DNA of 7,411 nucleotides from Verrucomicrobiia bacterium (GCA_030044395.1 JASHVW010000240.1:1-7411); one strand, 5' to 3'; shown: positions 1-6,205, counted from the stretch's first letter. The notes: generated by a model from the sequence alone, not told the origin. A program made the numbers and translations.

Positions 1-744
1 CTCGATAATTTCGCGCGATGCGGTTTGGCGCGGTTCAGGCGGGAGGAAGACGGGGGGAAGAGCGCGCGATTTGGTTTTGGCATAGGATTCGCGGATTTGG
101 GTGATGACATCGGCGCTTTTTACGTCGCCGGCGACGACGTAAAAGCAATTGTTGGGCGCATATTTCTCGTGATAATAATTGCGGATGTCGTCGGGCCTGA
201 GCTCGTTGAAAATGTCCGGATAGCCGATGATGGAGAAGCGATAGGGGCTGCGGGTGTAGGCGGTTTCAAACAAACGCCGGCTGGCGCGGCGGCCGGGGTC
301 GTCCTGGCCCATGTCCATTTCGCGGCGGATGACGTCCATCTCCCTGGCGAGTTCATCGGGCGGCAAGGTGGCGTGCTGCATGATATCGCACAAGATGTCA
401 ATGGCGGTGCGCGCGCCGGTGTTGGGCACGTCGATGTGATAGACCGTTCGGTCGAAGCTGGTGTAGGCATTCATATAGCCGCCGGCCTCCTGGACCTCCT
501 GGTCAATGCGGCTGCCGGGTCGGGTGGTGGTGCCTTTGAAGAGCATGTGTTCGAGGACGTGGGAAAGGCCGGCGCCGAGCCAGTGGCCTTCGTGAATGCT
601 GCCGCTCATGCACCAAGCCTGGGCGGAAACGACCGGAGCGCTGTGGTCTTCGCGCACGATGACGATGAGGCCGTTGTCGAGCGTGGTCAGTTTGACGCCT
701 GGAGGGAGCGATGGAATCTGGTCAGTTGAAGTATTTTTTGTCAT
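1..744 (-). CDS. M16-family zinc metallopeptidase (insulinase/processing-protease type), N-terminal part, cut by left window edge
   Basis: I translated this gene by hand; it has no stop inside the window and 248 codons are present. The N-terminal M16 fold is clear. The inverted zinc motif HVLEH lies at residues 62-66, preceded by GAGLS and followed by MLFKGT. The third metal ligand is probably E142 in VIRREMDM, 76 residues after H66, as in mitochondrial processing peptidase beta. The stretch GGYMNAYTSFDRTVYH (about 88-103) is also typical. All metal and catalytic residues are present, so an active zinc peptidase is expected. The ATG at 744-742 is chosen because a TGA lies in frame three codons upstream. 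No signal peptide is visible at this start, and no good Shine-Dalgarno precedes it. Bacterial members degrade peptides or process proteins, often as pairs of M16 proteins; whether a partner follows lies outside the window. The family call is firm; the substrate is unknown. Confidence 0.95.
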   Translation of the reverse strand, partial: MTKNTSTDQIPSLPPGVKLTTLDNGLIVIVREDHSAPVVSAQAWCMSGSIHEGHWLGAGLSHVLEHMLFKGTTTRPGSRIDQEVQEAGGYMNAYTSFDRTVYHIDVPNTGARTAIDILCDIMQHATLPPDELAREMDVIRREMDMGQDDPGRRASRRLFETAYTRSPYRFSIIGYPDIFNELRPDDIRNYYHEKYAPNNCFYVVAGDVKSADVITQIRESYAKTKSRALPPVFLPPEPRQTASREIIE

Positions 745-782
745 CAGTAATCAAATGGACGGGAAAGATACTACCGAAAGGC

Positions 783-967
783 CGAAGGGAGAAGGGAGAA
801 GTGAGCCGCCTTCGCATGGCTACGCCATCGGGAGGCCCAACGATTTCGAAATCGCGCATTGGGACCATGGACCGGTTCGGAGTTTCCGGCCGCCGTACGC
901 CGAGCTCCAAACGCCCGGTTCATGGGAAGGCAAGACGGCGCTGCCATGAAGGAAGAAGGGGGAAAGG
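783..967. repeat. Structured intergenic block with several inverted repeats, probably a dispersed genomic repeat
   Basis: This lies in the 231-nt gap between the Minf_1886-type gene and the M16 gene. It is bounded by purine-rich tracts in the same orientation (GAAGGGAGAAGGGAGAAG near 784-801 and GGAAGAAGGGGGAAAGG at 951-967). Between them are three inverted repeats: arms 808-820 and 824-836 (13 bp, with one G-T pair and two mismatches, around the core ATGGC-TAC-GCCAT), a perfect 14-nt palindrome CGATTTCGAAATCG at 841-854, and TTCATGG (919-925) pairing with CCATGAA (944-950). Open frames here have no protein-like features. From memory, similar blocks recur between genes in Verrucomicrobia of the Pedosphaera type; only one copy is in this window, so the dispersed nature is inferred. 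Confidence 0.5.
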
Positions 968-975
968 ATTCCGAG

Positions 976-1395
976 CTATCGTTTCTCCGGAGTCTTTTCC
1001 CGGTCCAGTTTGGCTTGCGGCCAAAAGGGTTTGAGGAAAGCTTCGGTAAAATCGTAACCGTTTCGGAAGTCGCTCCGATTATCTCTTTCGGTTTTAGCCA
1101 AAAGGCCGGCTTCGACCATATTGAAGACAATTTCGCCGAAGTCGCGGCAGTTCTTAACACCCCATTCAATGAAAACGGTCGGGGACATGGGGCCGAATTG
1201 TTGGAGGGCAAATTGCCGGATGCCTTCGAGCAATTCCTGGCCGGTTACGTGGCGGAGTTGCCCGCGATTTTCCTTGACGACGAGTTTCTGGGTAAAATCG
1301 AGGGCCTCGCGGACGAACAGATACGCCTCGCGGGAATACCGCGAGTCATTGGCGAGAATCGCCTCGAGCGTTTCATCAAAATTTACCTGCTGCAT
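976..1395 (-). CDS. Minf_1886-type protein of unknown function, restricted to Verrucomicrobia and Planctomycetes
   Basis: The 139-residue soluble protein matches my memory of the Minf_1886 family, a Planctomycetes/Verrucomicrobia-restricted group with no known function. Recognisable features are the N-terminal NFDETLEAILANDSRY followed by EAYLFVREALDFTQK (residues 5-37), a central HVTGQELLEGIRQFALQQFG, and then GPMSPTVFIEWGVKNCRDFGEIVFNMVE, with aromatic-rich DFTEAFLKPF near the C-terminus. It looks mostly alpha-helical, with no signal peptide or membrane segment. The ATG at 1395-1393 is preferred because the conserved region begins immediately after it. A TTG at 1425 would add ten residues; it has a G-rich stretch directly upstream but no properly spaced ribosome site. 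It lies 42 nt after the small membrane-protein gene, so the two are probably co-transcribed. Family call good, function unknown. Confidence 0.85.
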   Translation of the reverse strand: MQQVNFDETLEAILANDSRYSREAYLFVREALDFTQKLVVKENRGQLRHVTGQELLEGIRQFALQQFGPMSPTVFIEWGVKNCRDFGEIVFNMVEAGLLAKTERDNRSDFRNGYDFTEAFLKPFWPQAKLDREKTPEKR

Positions 1396-1437
1396 TTCAA
1401 GATTGAGGACGGCGCGGGAGCCCAACCCTACCCCTGT

Positions 1438-1569
1438 TCAAGGTTTGGCCGGCAAAGCGGCCGCCGTCGGCGGGTGCGCCGTCCGATAGAATTTCACGCA
1501 CCAGCCTATTAGCAACAACCCCAAGACGACGCAGAGGACCAATTGCTCCTGTTTTGTCAGGCTTTTCAC
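1438..1569 (-). CDS. Small single-helix membrane protein, 43 residues
   Basis: Starting from GTG at 1569-1567 the product begins MKSLTKQEQLVLCVVLG. It has a short charged N-terminus, one hydrophobic helix (about residues 9-24, LVLCVVLGLLLIGW), a basic segment KFYRT, and a Pro/Ala-rich tail ending at TGA. The orientation would put the tail outside the cytoplasm or leave it as a short stub. A longer frame from 1632 adds 21 residues with no membrane-protein character and would cross the proposed promoter, so GTG is preferred. The N-terminus resembles, from memory, the leader and anchor of ComEA-like helix-hairpin-helix proteins in this phylum, but no helix-hairpin-helix follows; it may be a free small protein or a remnant. 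It precedes the Minf_1886-type gene on the same strand. Confidence 0.55.
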   Translation of the reverse strand: MKSLTKQEQLVLCVVLGLLLIGWCVKFYRTAHPPTAAALPAKP

Positions 1570-1575
1570 ACCAAT

Positions 1576-1603
1576 AATGTAGCGGATTTTTGAGGGACGG
1601 CAA
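1576..1603 (-). promoter_or_regulatory. Candidate sigma-70-type promoter for the small membrane-protein gene
   Basis: Read on the minus strand, TTGCCG (1603-1598) is followed after 16 nt by TACATT (1581-1576). The GTG start lies 6 nt after the -10 hexamer, so transcription would start at or next to the first codon, giving a leaderless message. No Shine-Dalgarno is seen. The spacing supports it, but hexamers of this quality can occur by chance. Confidence 0.4.
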
Positions 1604-1679
1604 CAGTGTCGTTTCAGCGGCGGTGCCAGCACGGGCCTTCAGGCCGGAACGTCAGATGACGGGCCTTCGCCGTAAAGAC

Positions 1680-1701
1680 AAAAAAGTCATGCTTTAGCGA
1701 C
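1680..1701 (-). terminator. Weak candidate intrinsic terminator downstream of the kinase gene
   Basis: On the minus strand, about 38 nt past the kinase stop codon, GTCGCT (from 1701) can pair with AGC and GAC, leaving a small loop and a two-base bulge. Six T residues (1685-1680) follow directly. The stem is short and imperfect, so this is tentative. The rest of the 1570-1738 gap holds only short GC-rich inverted repeats. Confidence 0.25.
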
Positions 1702-1738
1702 AACATTATCTTCGCACGCGCTTATTGGGGCAGGGTGA

Positions 1739-2593
1739 TCACACATACAGCACGTGCTGCAATTCGCGGACCAAAACCCCTGTGGCCGGGTAACGGCGAT
1801 CCGGATCGCGCGCGAGGCATTTAAGCACAATTTTTTCCAATAGAGGCGGCACTTCCGGATTATGCTCGCGCGGCGGGGTCGGATTGTTCGGCTCCAACTG
1901 TGAAGCGAGGATCTCCGCGGGCGAGTTGCCGGGAAATGGCTTTTGATTGGTTAACAATTCATAGGCCGCCACGCCATACGCAAACACGTCCACTCGCGCG
2001 TCAAACGGCAGGCGCTGCAATTGCTCGGGGGCCATATAGCCGGGAGTGCCCGGATTCTTCGCATACTTTTTCGGCTTTTCCGGAATCGGCTGTGCGAGAT
2101 CAAAATCAATCAACCGGACGTTGCCATTTCGTGAAACCAAAATATTCTCCGGTTTGAAATCGAGGTGCATATACCCGCTTTCATGGACGTGGTTGAGGCC
2201 AACAGCCGAATCAATCAGAATTTGGGCCACGTTCTCCGCCAGGAGAGGATCCTGCCGCGCGAAAAGGTTCTTTAAGTTTTCCGCCTCGACATAATCCATC
2301 AATAGATACAACGTGCCGTCCAATTTGCCGTGTTCGACGTAGCCGACCACATACTCGCTGTCGTTGATTTTGGAAAGGACTTCACAACCGCGCAAGAAAC
2401 GGCGGCGGGCGAGCCAGTTGAAGCGCAGGGCCGATTTCAACCTGCGCAGCGCGTAGGGTTTGTTGCGTGAATCCGTGGCAAGCCAGATATCCGACATGCC
2501 GCCGCTGTTCAAGAGTTCATGAAGATAAAACCGACCGCCGAATTGTTCCTCGGCGGGCGCTCCCGTGGTTGCTGCCTGTGTTCCGTTTGCCAT
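1739..2593 (-). CDS. Compact Ser/Thr protein kinase-like protein with altered catalytic motifs
   Basis: A 284-residue protein that is essentially one Hanks-type kinase domain, with no membrane helix or sensor domain, so cytosolic. Motifs in order: glycine loop LNSGGMSD (28-35), in which the first glycine is Asn; the VAIK strand reads YALRR (47-51), putting Arg50 where the ATP-binding lysine normally is; likely helix C Glu71; catalytic loop HLDFKPEN (143-150), keeping Asp145, Lys147 and Asn150; metal-binding motif DFD (163-165) instead of DFG; APE at 188-190; and DVFAYG (202-207). Asp145 and Asp163 are intact, but the Lys-to-Arg change suggests unusual ATP binding, low activity or a pseudokinase. 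The ATG at 2593 is chosen because the fold starts about 17 residues later; the longer frame to 2896 would run through the start of the divergent protease gene. Target unknown. Confidence 0.92.
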   Translation of the reverse strand: MANGTQAATTGAPAEEQFGGRFYLHELLNSGGMSDIWLATDSRNKPYALRRLKSALRFNWLARRRFLRGCEVLSKINDSEYVVGYVEHGKLDGTLYLLMDYVEAENLKNLFARQDPLLAENVAQILIDSAVGLNHVHESGYMHLDFKPENILVSRNGNVRLIDFDLAQPIPEKPKKYAKNPGTPGYMAPEQLQRLPFDARVDVFAYGVAAYELLTNQKPFPGNSPAEILASQLEPNNPTPPREHNPEVPPLLEKIVLKCLARDPDRRYPATGVLVRELQHVLYV

Positions 2594-2672
2594 CAGCCTA
2601 TTTTTTAGCACAAAAATTAATTGAACGCGAAATAAAACTGCTTCGATTCCCACTTTTTCAGACGGATTGCGG

Positions 2673-2700
2673 TTGCGTCCGGCGACAGAAAAAATATCAT
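2673..2700 (+). promoter_or_regulatory. Candidate promoter of the CPBP protease gene (possibly leaderless)
   Basis: TTGCGT (2673-2678), a 16-nt spacer and TATCAT (2695-2700) stand 7 nt before the ATG at 2708. Transcription would start at the first codon or within a base of it. No Shine-Dalgarno precedes the ATG. The 114-nt gap to the kinase start must hold divergent promoters; the kinase-side hexamers are much weaker, with TAAAAA at 2607-2602 the best -10 candidate. Confidence 0.45.
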
Positions 2701-2707
2701 CACGGCC

Positions 2708-3583
2708 ATGCGCCCAATTAGCGCGCTGGTCATTTATCTTTTTGCGGTCTTTATTGGCGGCGCGTTGCTTGCGCCTTGGCTCTGGCACCTGGTCCAACTG
2801 TTTCCCTTCCCCAAAATCGCACATGCCCCGTTTCACCGCTTTCTTGACCGCGCCTTCCTGATTCTGGCGCTCGCGGGCATCTGGCCCGTCTTTCACGTTC
2901 TGGGAGCTGTTTCATGTCGTGAAATCGGCCTTGTCCCGCCGTACGGGCAGATGAAGCGGCTGTTGGGCGGCCTGCTCATGGGATTTTTCTCCCTGGCATT
3001 GGTCGTGTTGATTGAAATCGCCGCCGGACGGCGCACCTTCAACCAGCATGCCGGGCCGCATCAGGTCGTCGCCGCCATTTTCGCGGCCCTGGCCGCGGCG
3101 GCCATGGTCGGCATTCTTGAAGAGATTCTTTTTCGAGGGGCGATTTTTGGCGGATTGCAACGGGTACTTTATTGGCCGGTAGCCCTGGGGATCAGCAGCG
3201 TCATTTATGCCTTTGTGCATTTCCTGCGCGCCGCCGACCTGCCAGGGGGGATCACCTGGGATTCGGGATTGATTTTGCTTCCGCATCTCTTTGATCTACA
3301 TGCGTTTATTCCCGCGTTTCTGGGGCTTACTTTGGCAGGCATTCTCCTCGGGCTGGCCTACCATCGAACCGGCAATCTGTATTTCTCGATTGGCATGCAT
3401 GGCGGCTGGGTATTCGTCTTGAAACTCTTCGGAGCGCTGACGGTGCCGTCTCCGGGGATTGCCGTCACCTTTTGGGGCAGCAGTAAAATGGTGGACGGTT
3501 GGCTGGGTTTCTTGGCTCTCTTATTGACATTAGTCGTCTTCAAATTTCTTCCACTTGAAAAGCGTCCGGCCTACGTCATTTGA
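2708..3583 (+). CDS. CPBP-family (CAAX/Abi-type) intramembrane metalloprotease
   Basis: A 291-residue hydrophobic protein with about eight membrane segments. The three diagnostic motifs are present: EEILFRG (E138, E139, R143), a histidine in FVHFLRA (H171), and a third in IGMHGGW (H231). In characterised relatives such as Rce1 these residues form the glutamate/histidine active site inside the membrane, and all are intact here. The best hydrophobic stretches are residues 5-27, 48-68, 85-106, 119-136, 155-172, 200-218 and 250-275, plus the region around H231. Bacterial members have varied roles (peptide maturation, bacteriocin immunity), and nothing here points to a specific substrate. It ends 32 nt before comF and is probably co-transcribed with it. 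The ATG at 2708 fits the first helix and the proposed promoter. Confidence 0.93.
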   Translation: MRPISALVIYLFAVFIGGALLAPWLWHLVQLFPFPKIAHAPFHRFLDRAFLILALAGIWPVFHVLGAVSCREIGLVPPYGQMKRLLGGLLMGFFSLALVVLIEIAAGRRTFNQHAGPHQVVAAIFAALAAAAMVGILEEILFRGAIFGGLQRVLYWPVALGISSVIYAFVHFLRAADLPGGITWDSGLILLPHLFDLHAFIPAFLGLTLAGILLGLAYHRTGNLYFSIGMHGGWVFVLKLFGALTVPSPGIAVTFWGSSKMVDGWLGFLALLLTLVVFKFLPLEKRPAYVI

Positions 3584-3596
3584 GCGTCATCCAATT

Positions 3597-3615
3597 AAGG
3601 AGCCAAATGTGAACC
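3597..3615 (+). promoter_or_regulatory. Ribosome site with an AUG-UGA start-stop before comF
   Basis: AAGGAG (3597-3602) is the only strong Shine-Dalgarno noticed in the window. Four nt later comes ATG (3607) followed at once by TGA (3610), in frame with the true comF ATG at 3616, which lies 13 nt from the AAGGAG. The ribosome site is thus placed closer to the non-productive AUG than to the coding one. It may reduce comF translation or feed re-initiation. Confidence 0.5.
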
Positions 3616-4392
3616 ATGCAACTGAGCCCTGAACCCTTCTGTTCGCGCGTTTCCAAGGTCCTTCGTGGTCCGGTCTCAATCGCTGAAACCGTACTCGGTT
3701 TCTTTTATCCCGAGATTTGCCAGATTTGCGGAAAGGAACGGGCGACGCCGAAGAGCGGATACATCTGTGTCAACTGCTGGCAACATATTCAATTCATCCG
3801 CCCGCCATTTTGCGCACGGTGCGGCCTGCCCTTTCAAGGCGCGATCACGACTGAATTTCAATGCGCCAACTGCTGTCAATTGAATCTGCACTTTTCATCG
3901 GCCCGCTCGGCCGTCGTCGCCAAAACCGTCGTGCTCGAAACCATCCATCGCTATAAATACCGGCGGCATTTATGGTTTGAGCCATTCCTGGCCGACTTGC
4001 TTGTGCGCGAGGCACTGCCGGTGGTGCGGGTGCAGCGGTGGGATATGATCGTGCCGGTGCCGTTGCATCCGGTCAAGGAGCGCGAACGCGAGTTCAACCA
4101 AGCGGCGCGGCTGGCCGCGCATTTGGGCGCCGCGGCGGGTATTCCATTGCGCTGCAAACTCATGCGGCGCGTATTGCCGACAGTGTCTCAGACGCGATTG
4201 ACCCGCGGGGAACGGACGGCCAATATGAGCCGCGCCTTCGCCATCCGTGGCGGCGTCAAATTGGACGGTGAAAGGATCCTGCTTGTGGACGACGTTTTCA
4301 CCACCGGGGCGACGACGAACGCCTGCGCGAAGGTATTGCGACAGGCCGGCGCCGGCGAAGTTTGCGTCTGGACAGTTGCGCGCGGGCTTTGA
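3616..4392 (+). CDS. comF: ComF-family phosphoribosyltransferase-like protein with double zinc-binding N-terminus
   Basis: The 258-residue protein has the full ComF layout. Eight cysteines form two zinc clusters: C35, C38, C51, C54 and C66, C69, C83, C86. A linker with ETIHRYKYRRH follows. The phosphoribosyltransferase fold has PVPLHPVKERERE (147-159), then FNQA, QTRLTRGERTANM, and the PRPP loop ILLVDDVFTTGATT (221-234) with acidic D225 and D226. In naturally competent bacteria ComF acts with ComFA in DNA uptake, binding single-stranded DNA; elsewhere relatives (GntX-like) have less clear roles. No other competence gene is in the window, so a DNA-uptake role here is only inferred. It follows the CPBP gene by 32 nt, and the accD promoter appears to lie in its last codons. 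The ATG at 3616 is the only reasonable start, since the in-frame ATG nine bases upstream runs into TGA. Confidence 0.93.
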   Translation: MQLSPEPFCSRVSKVLRGPVSIAETVLGFFYPEICQICGKERATPKSGYICVNCWQHIQFIRPPFCARCGLPFQGAITTEFQCANCCQLNLHFSSARSAVVAKTVVLETIHRYKYRRHLWFEPFLADLLVREALPVVRVQRWDMIVPVPLHPVKEREREFNQAARLAAHLGAAAGIPLRCKLMRRVLPTVSQTRLTRGERTANMSRAFAIRGGVKLDGERILLVDDVFTTGATTNACAKVLRQAGAGEVCVWTVARGL

Positions 4393-4404
4393 GTCGGATA
4401 TAAT
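4376..4404 (+). promoter_or_regulatory. Promoter for accD inside the 3' end of comF
   Basis: TTGCGC (4376-4381), a 17-nt spacer and a perfect TATAAT (4399-4404) lie 9 nt before the accD ATG. This is the best sigma-70-type match found here. Initiation about seven bases after the -10 would leave an untranslated leader of only 0-3 nt. It overlaps the last comF codons and its stop. Confidence 0.6.
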
Positions 4405-4413
4405 CTGAAGTCA

Positions 4414-5358
4414 ATGGATACCACAACGTTCACCAAGAAATCTTTCGGGGTGGAGACGGTCGAACCTGGGTTGACTCCGCCGCCGATTCCGCCCGCGGAA
4501 ACGGCGTTTGCGAAGAAGCCCAAGCTTGCGGGAGGGAAAAAATCGAAGAAGCGTGACATTCCAGAGGGGCTGTGGACGAAGTGCCCCAGATGCAGCGCGA
4601 TGATTTTTGACAAGGAACTGGATGAAAATTTGAAGGTGTGCCCCAAATGCACTTTCCATTTTCCAATCCGTGCCCGCGAACGCATTCATTCGTTGGTCGA
4701 AACCTGCACGTTCGAGGAGATGGACGCGGAAATGTCGAGTGTGAACATTTTGAAATTCGCCTCCTACGAGGCGAAGCTGGAGCGCGACGGCAGGGCCACG
4801 CTGCTAAAAGACGCCGTTGTCACGGGTTTGTGCAAAATAGGGGAAAAGCGCGCCGCATTGGGTGTCATGGAGTTTGGTTTTATGGGCGGCTCGATGGGCG
4901 CGGTTGTCGGGGAAAAACTAACGCGCCTGATCGAACGCGCCACTGAGAAGGAACTGCCCGTGGTCATTATTTCAGCGAGCGGCGGTGCGCGGATGCAGGA
5001 AGGGGCGTTCAGCCTCATGCAAATGGCCAAGACCAGCGCGGCCCTGGCCTATCACGCGCAGCGCTTCCTTCCTTACATCAGCGTTCTTACCCAATCGGAT
5101 TACGGTGGAGTGATGGCCAGTTACGCGAGTCTGGGGGACCTTATCGTGGCCGAACCTGGCGCACTCATCGGTTTCGCCGGTCCGCGGGTCATTAAAGATA
5201 CGACTCAGGCCGAATTGCCGCCGGGATTTCAGACGGCCGAATTTTTACTCGAACACGGCCTGATTGACGCGATTATTCCGCGCAAGGAGATGAAATCGCA
5301 ATTGATTGAATACCTGGATTTTCTCACGGCGGGCGGGAAGGCGGGAACAGCCTCGTAA
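4414..5358 (+). CDS. accD: Acetyl-CoA carboxylase carboxyltransferase subunit beta
   Basis: This subunit works with AccA to move the carboxyl group from biotin on AccB to acetyl-CoA, giving malonyl-CoA for fatty acid synthesis in the cytoplasm. The 314-residue protein follows bacterial AccD closely. It has IPEGLWTKC, a four-cysteine zinc ribbon (C57, C60, C76, C79), FGFMGGSMGAVVG and SASGGARMQEG of the crotonase-like fold, MQMAKTSAALAYH, LPYISVL, ALIGFAGPRVI and LPPGFQTAEFLLEHGLID. The first ~47 residues before the IPEG motif are Pro/Lys-rich and longer than the E. coli N-terminus (about 18 residues there). The tail after LIDAIIPRKEM is short. accA is not in the window. There is no Shine-Dalgarno; see the promoter overlapping comF. 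Identification is secure. Confidence 0.97.
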   Translation: MDTTTFTKKSFGVETVEPGLTPPPIPPAETAFAKKPKLAGGKKSKKRDIPEGLWTKCPRCSAMIFDKELDENLKVCPKCTFHFPIRARERIHSLVETCTFEEMDAEMSSVNILKFASYEAKLERDGRATLLKDAVVTGLCKIGEKRAALGVMEFGFMGGSMGAVVGEKLTRLIERATEKELPVVIISASGGARMQEGAFSLMQMAKTSAALAYHAQRFLPYISVLTQSDYGGVMASYASLGDLIVAEPGALIGFAGPRVIKDTTQAELPPGFQTAEFLLEHGLIDAIIPRKEMKSQLIEYLDFLTAGGKAGTAS

Positions 5359-5444
5359 TCGAGGCGGTTACGACACACGATGGCGCTTTTTGATTGCGGG
5401 TCTTCTCTTCCGCGCGGCCACAGATTTTCTCCAAACGCTCGCGC

Positions 5445-6170
5445 CTATCTCCTTCCGTCATACCATAAATGGGCTGCTTCGCGGCTGCACAATGCCCGCC
5501 GCTTGTTGAAAATCGCAAAGAAGATAAAACGAAGGTGTTCGCGCGCGGTGTAAAGCCTCATTTTTCGAGCCGAGGTCACCAGCGGATGCCGATGCAGAAT
5601 CACGATTTTCCTTCCATCTTTCTTCGCAAGTATTTTCAACCGGTTGCTTAAATCCAATTCTTCGGCGACAAACAACTCGCTGCTAAATCCCCCGACCGTC
5701 CGAAAGGCGGCGGCCTCGCAAAAGATAAATGACCCAGCCAGCAATCGCAGGCAGCGGCTGGTAAAATTCCAGAGCCGCGTAATCCATCCGGCGATAAAAA
5801 GATGCTCGTCCAATCGGATGGTCGCGCCGCCGGCCAGGCATTTCCCGGATTGAATTTCCGCGGCAGCGTCCGCCAACAATTCCGGGCTGGGGTGGGAATC
5901 GGCGTCCACAAAAACCAGCCAGTCGCCGGTTGCGGCGGCAGCGCCCGAATTTCGCGCGCGGGCGATTTGGTTCACCGGCTCGAAAACGACCGTTGCGCCC
6001 GCGGCACGGGCGATTTCAGCGGTGCGGTCGGTGGAATTATTGTCGCAGACGATTAATTCGACGCCCCACCCGATTTTTTCAAAGGACTTCACCGCCGTTG
6101 TGATCTGTGCGAGCGAGGCGCGAAGCAATCGTTCTTCGTTGAAGGCGGGAACGACGATTGATATTATCAT
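5445..6170 (-). CDS. Family 2 glycosyltransferase (GT-A fold)
   Basis: A 241-residue GT2 enzyme that would transfer a sugar from a nucleotide-sugar donor, probably for envelope polysaccharide or glycolipid. Visible are the N-terminal strand ISIVVPAFNEE (3-13), nucleotide-binding CDNNSTDRT (42-50), ARARNSGAAAATGDW (70-84), the metal-binding DAD (89-91), and the acceptor-side GGF followed by EELDLSNRL (170-178), in which E170, E171 or D173 should supply the catalytic base. There is no strong membrane anchor, though residues 123-150 and the C-terminal LRFIFFAIF are hydrophobic and may sit on the membrane. Length suits a single catalytic domain. The ATG at 6170 begins exactly at the first strand. 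It stands alone, convergent with accD (86-nt gap) and divergent from the CvpA-like gene, so its pathway is not evident. Confidence 0.93.
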   Translation of the reverse strand: MIISIVVPAFNEERLLRASLAQITTAVKSFEKIGWGVELIVCDNNSTDRTAEIARAAGATVVFEPVNQIARARNSGAAAATGDWLVFVDADSHPSPELLADAAAEIQSGKCLAGGATIRLDEHLFIAGWITRLWNFTSRCLRLLAGSFIFCEAAAFRTVGGFSSELFVAEELDLSNRLKILAKKDGRKIVILHRHPLVTSARKMRLYTAREHLRFIFFAIFNKRRALCSREAAHLWYDGRR

Positions 6171-6177
6171 GCTGAGA

Positions 6178-6205
6178 ATCTAACAGGGGCGGCGGTCAGG
6201 CTCAA
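6178..6205 (-). promoter_or_regulatory. Candidate promoter of the glycosyltransferase gene (possibly leaderless)
   Basis: On the minus strand TTGAGC (6205-6200) and TTAGAT (6183-6178) are 16 nt apart, and the ATG follows the -10 after 7 nt. No Shine-Dalgarno lies in between. The hexamers are moderate matches; the geometry equals that of the CPBP gene promoter. Confidence 0.35.

Noticed and set aside
25..729. A 234-codon open frame on the plus strand.
   Set aside because: It lies opposite the M16 protease, whose minus-strand frame has the HxxEH motif and family-wide similarity. The plus-strand product is low-complexity and arises from GC-biased codon positions.
859..1512. A 217-codon plus-strand frame across the intergenic block and the Minf_1886-type gene.
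   Set aside because: Antisense to a recognised gene, no domain or hydrophobic pattern, and no ribosome site; the minus-strand product is recognisable.
1631..1668. Two copies of ACGGGCCTTC (1631-1640 and 1659-1668) with short inverted repeats between them.
   Set aside because: Ten-base repeats of GC-rich sequence with 4-5 bp arms are weak; no third copy or defined boundary was seen, so no repeat array or terminator is claimed.
2594..2896. Upstream extension of the kinase frame to a start at 2896 (385 residues).
   Set aside because: The extra 101 residues are charged and featureless and run antisense through the first 63 codons of the CPBP protease gene. The ATG at 2593 leaves a complete kinase domain.
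2708..4392. The idea that the protease-ComF pair plus the divergent kinase is a defence or competence island.
   Set aside because: CPBP proteases and ComF are widespread housekeeping-type genes, no nuclease, sensor, toxin or DNA-uptake partner is nearby, and base composition does not change visibly. The neighbourhood looks like ordinary chromosome.
5351..5364. Hairpin CCTCG-TAAT-CGAGG spanning the accD stop codon.
   Set aside because: The stem is only five base pairs and no T-run follows directly, so it does not qualify as an intrinsic terminator. The remaining 5365-5444 gap shows no clear bidirectional terminator.
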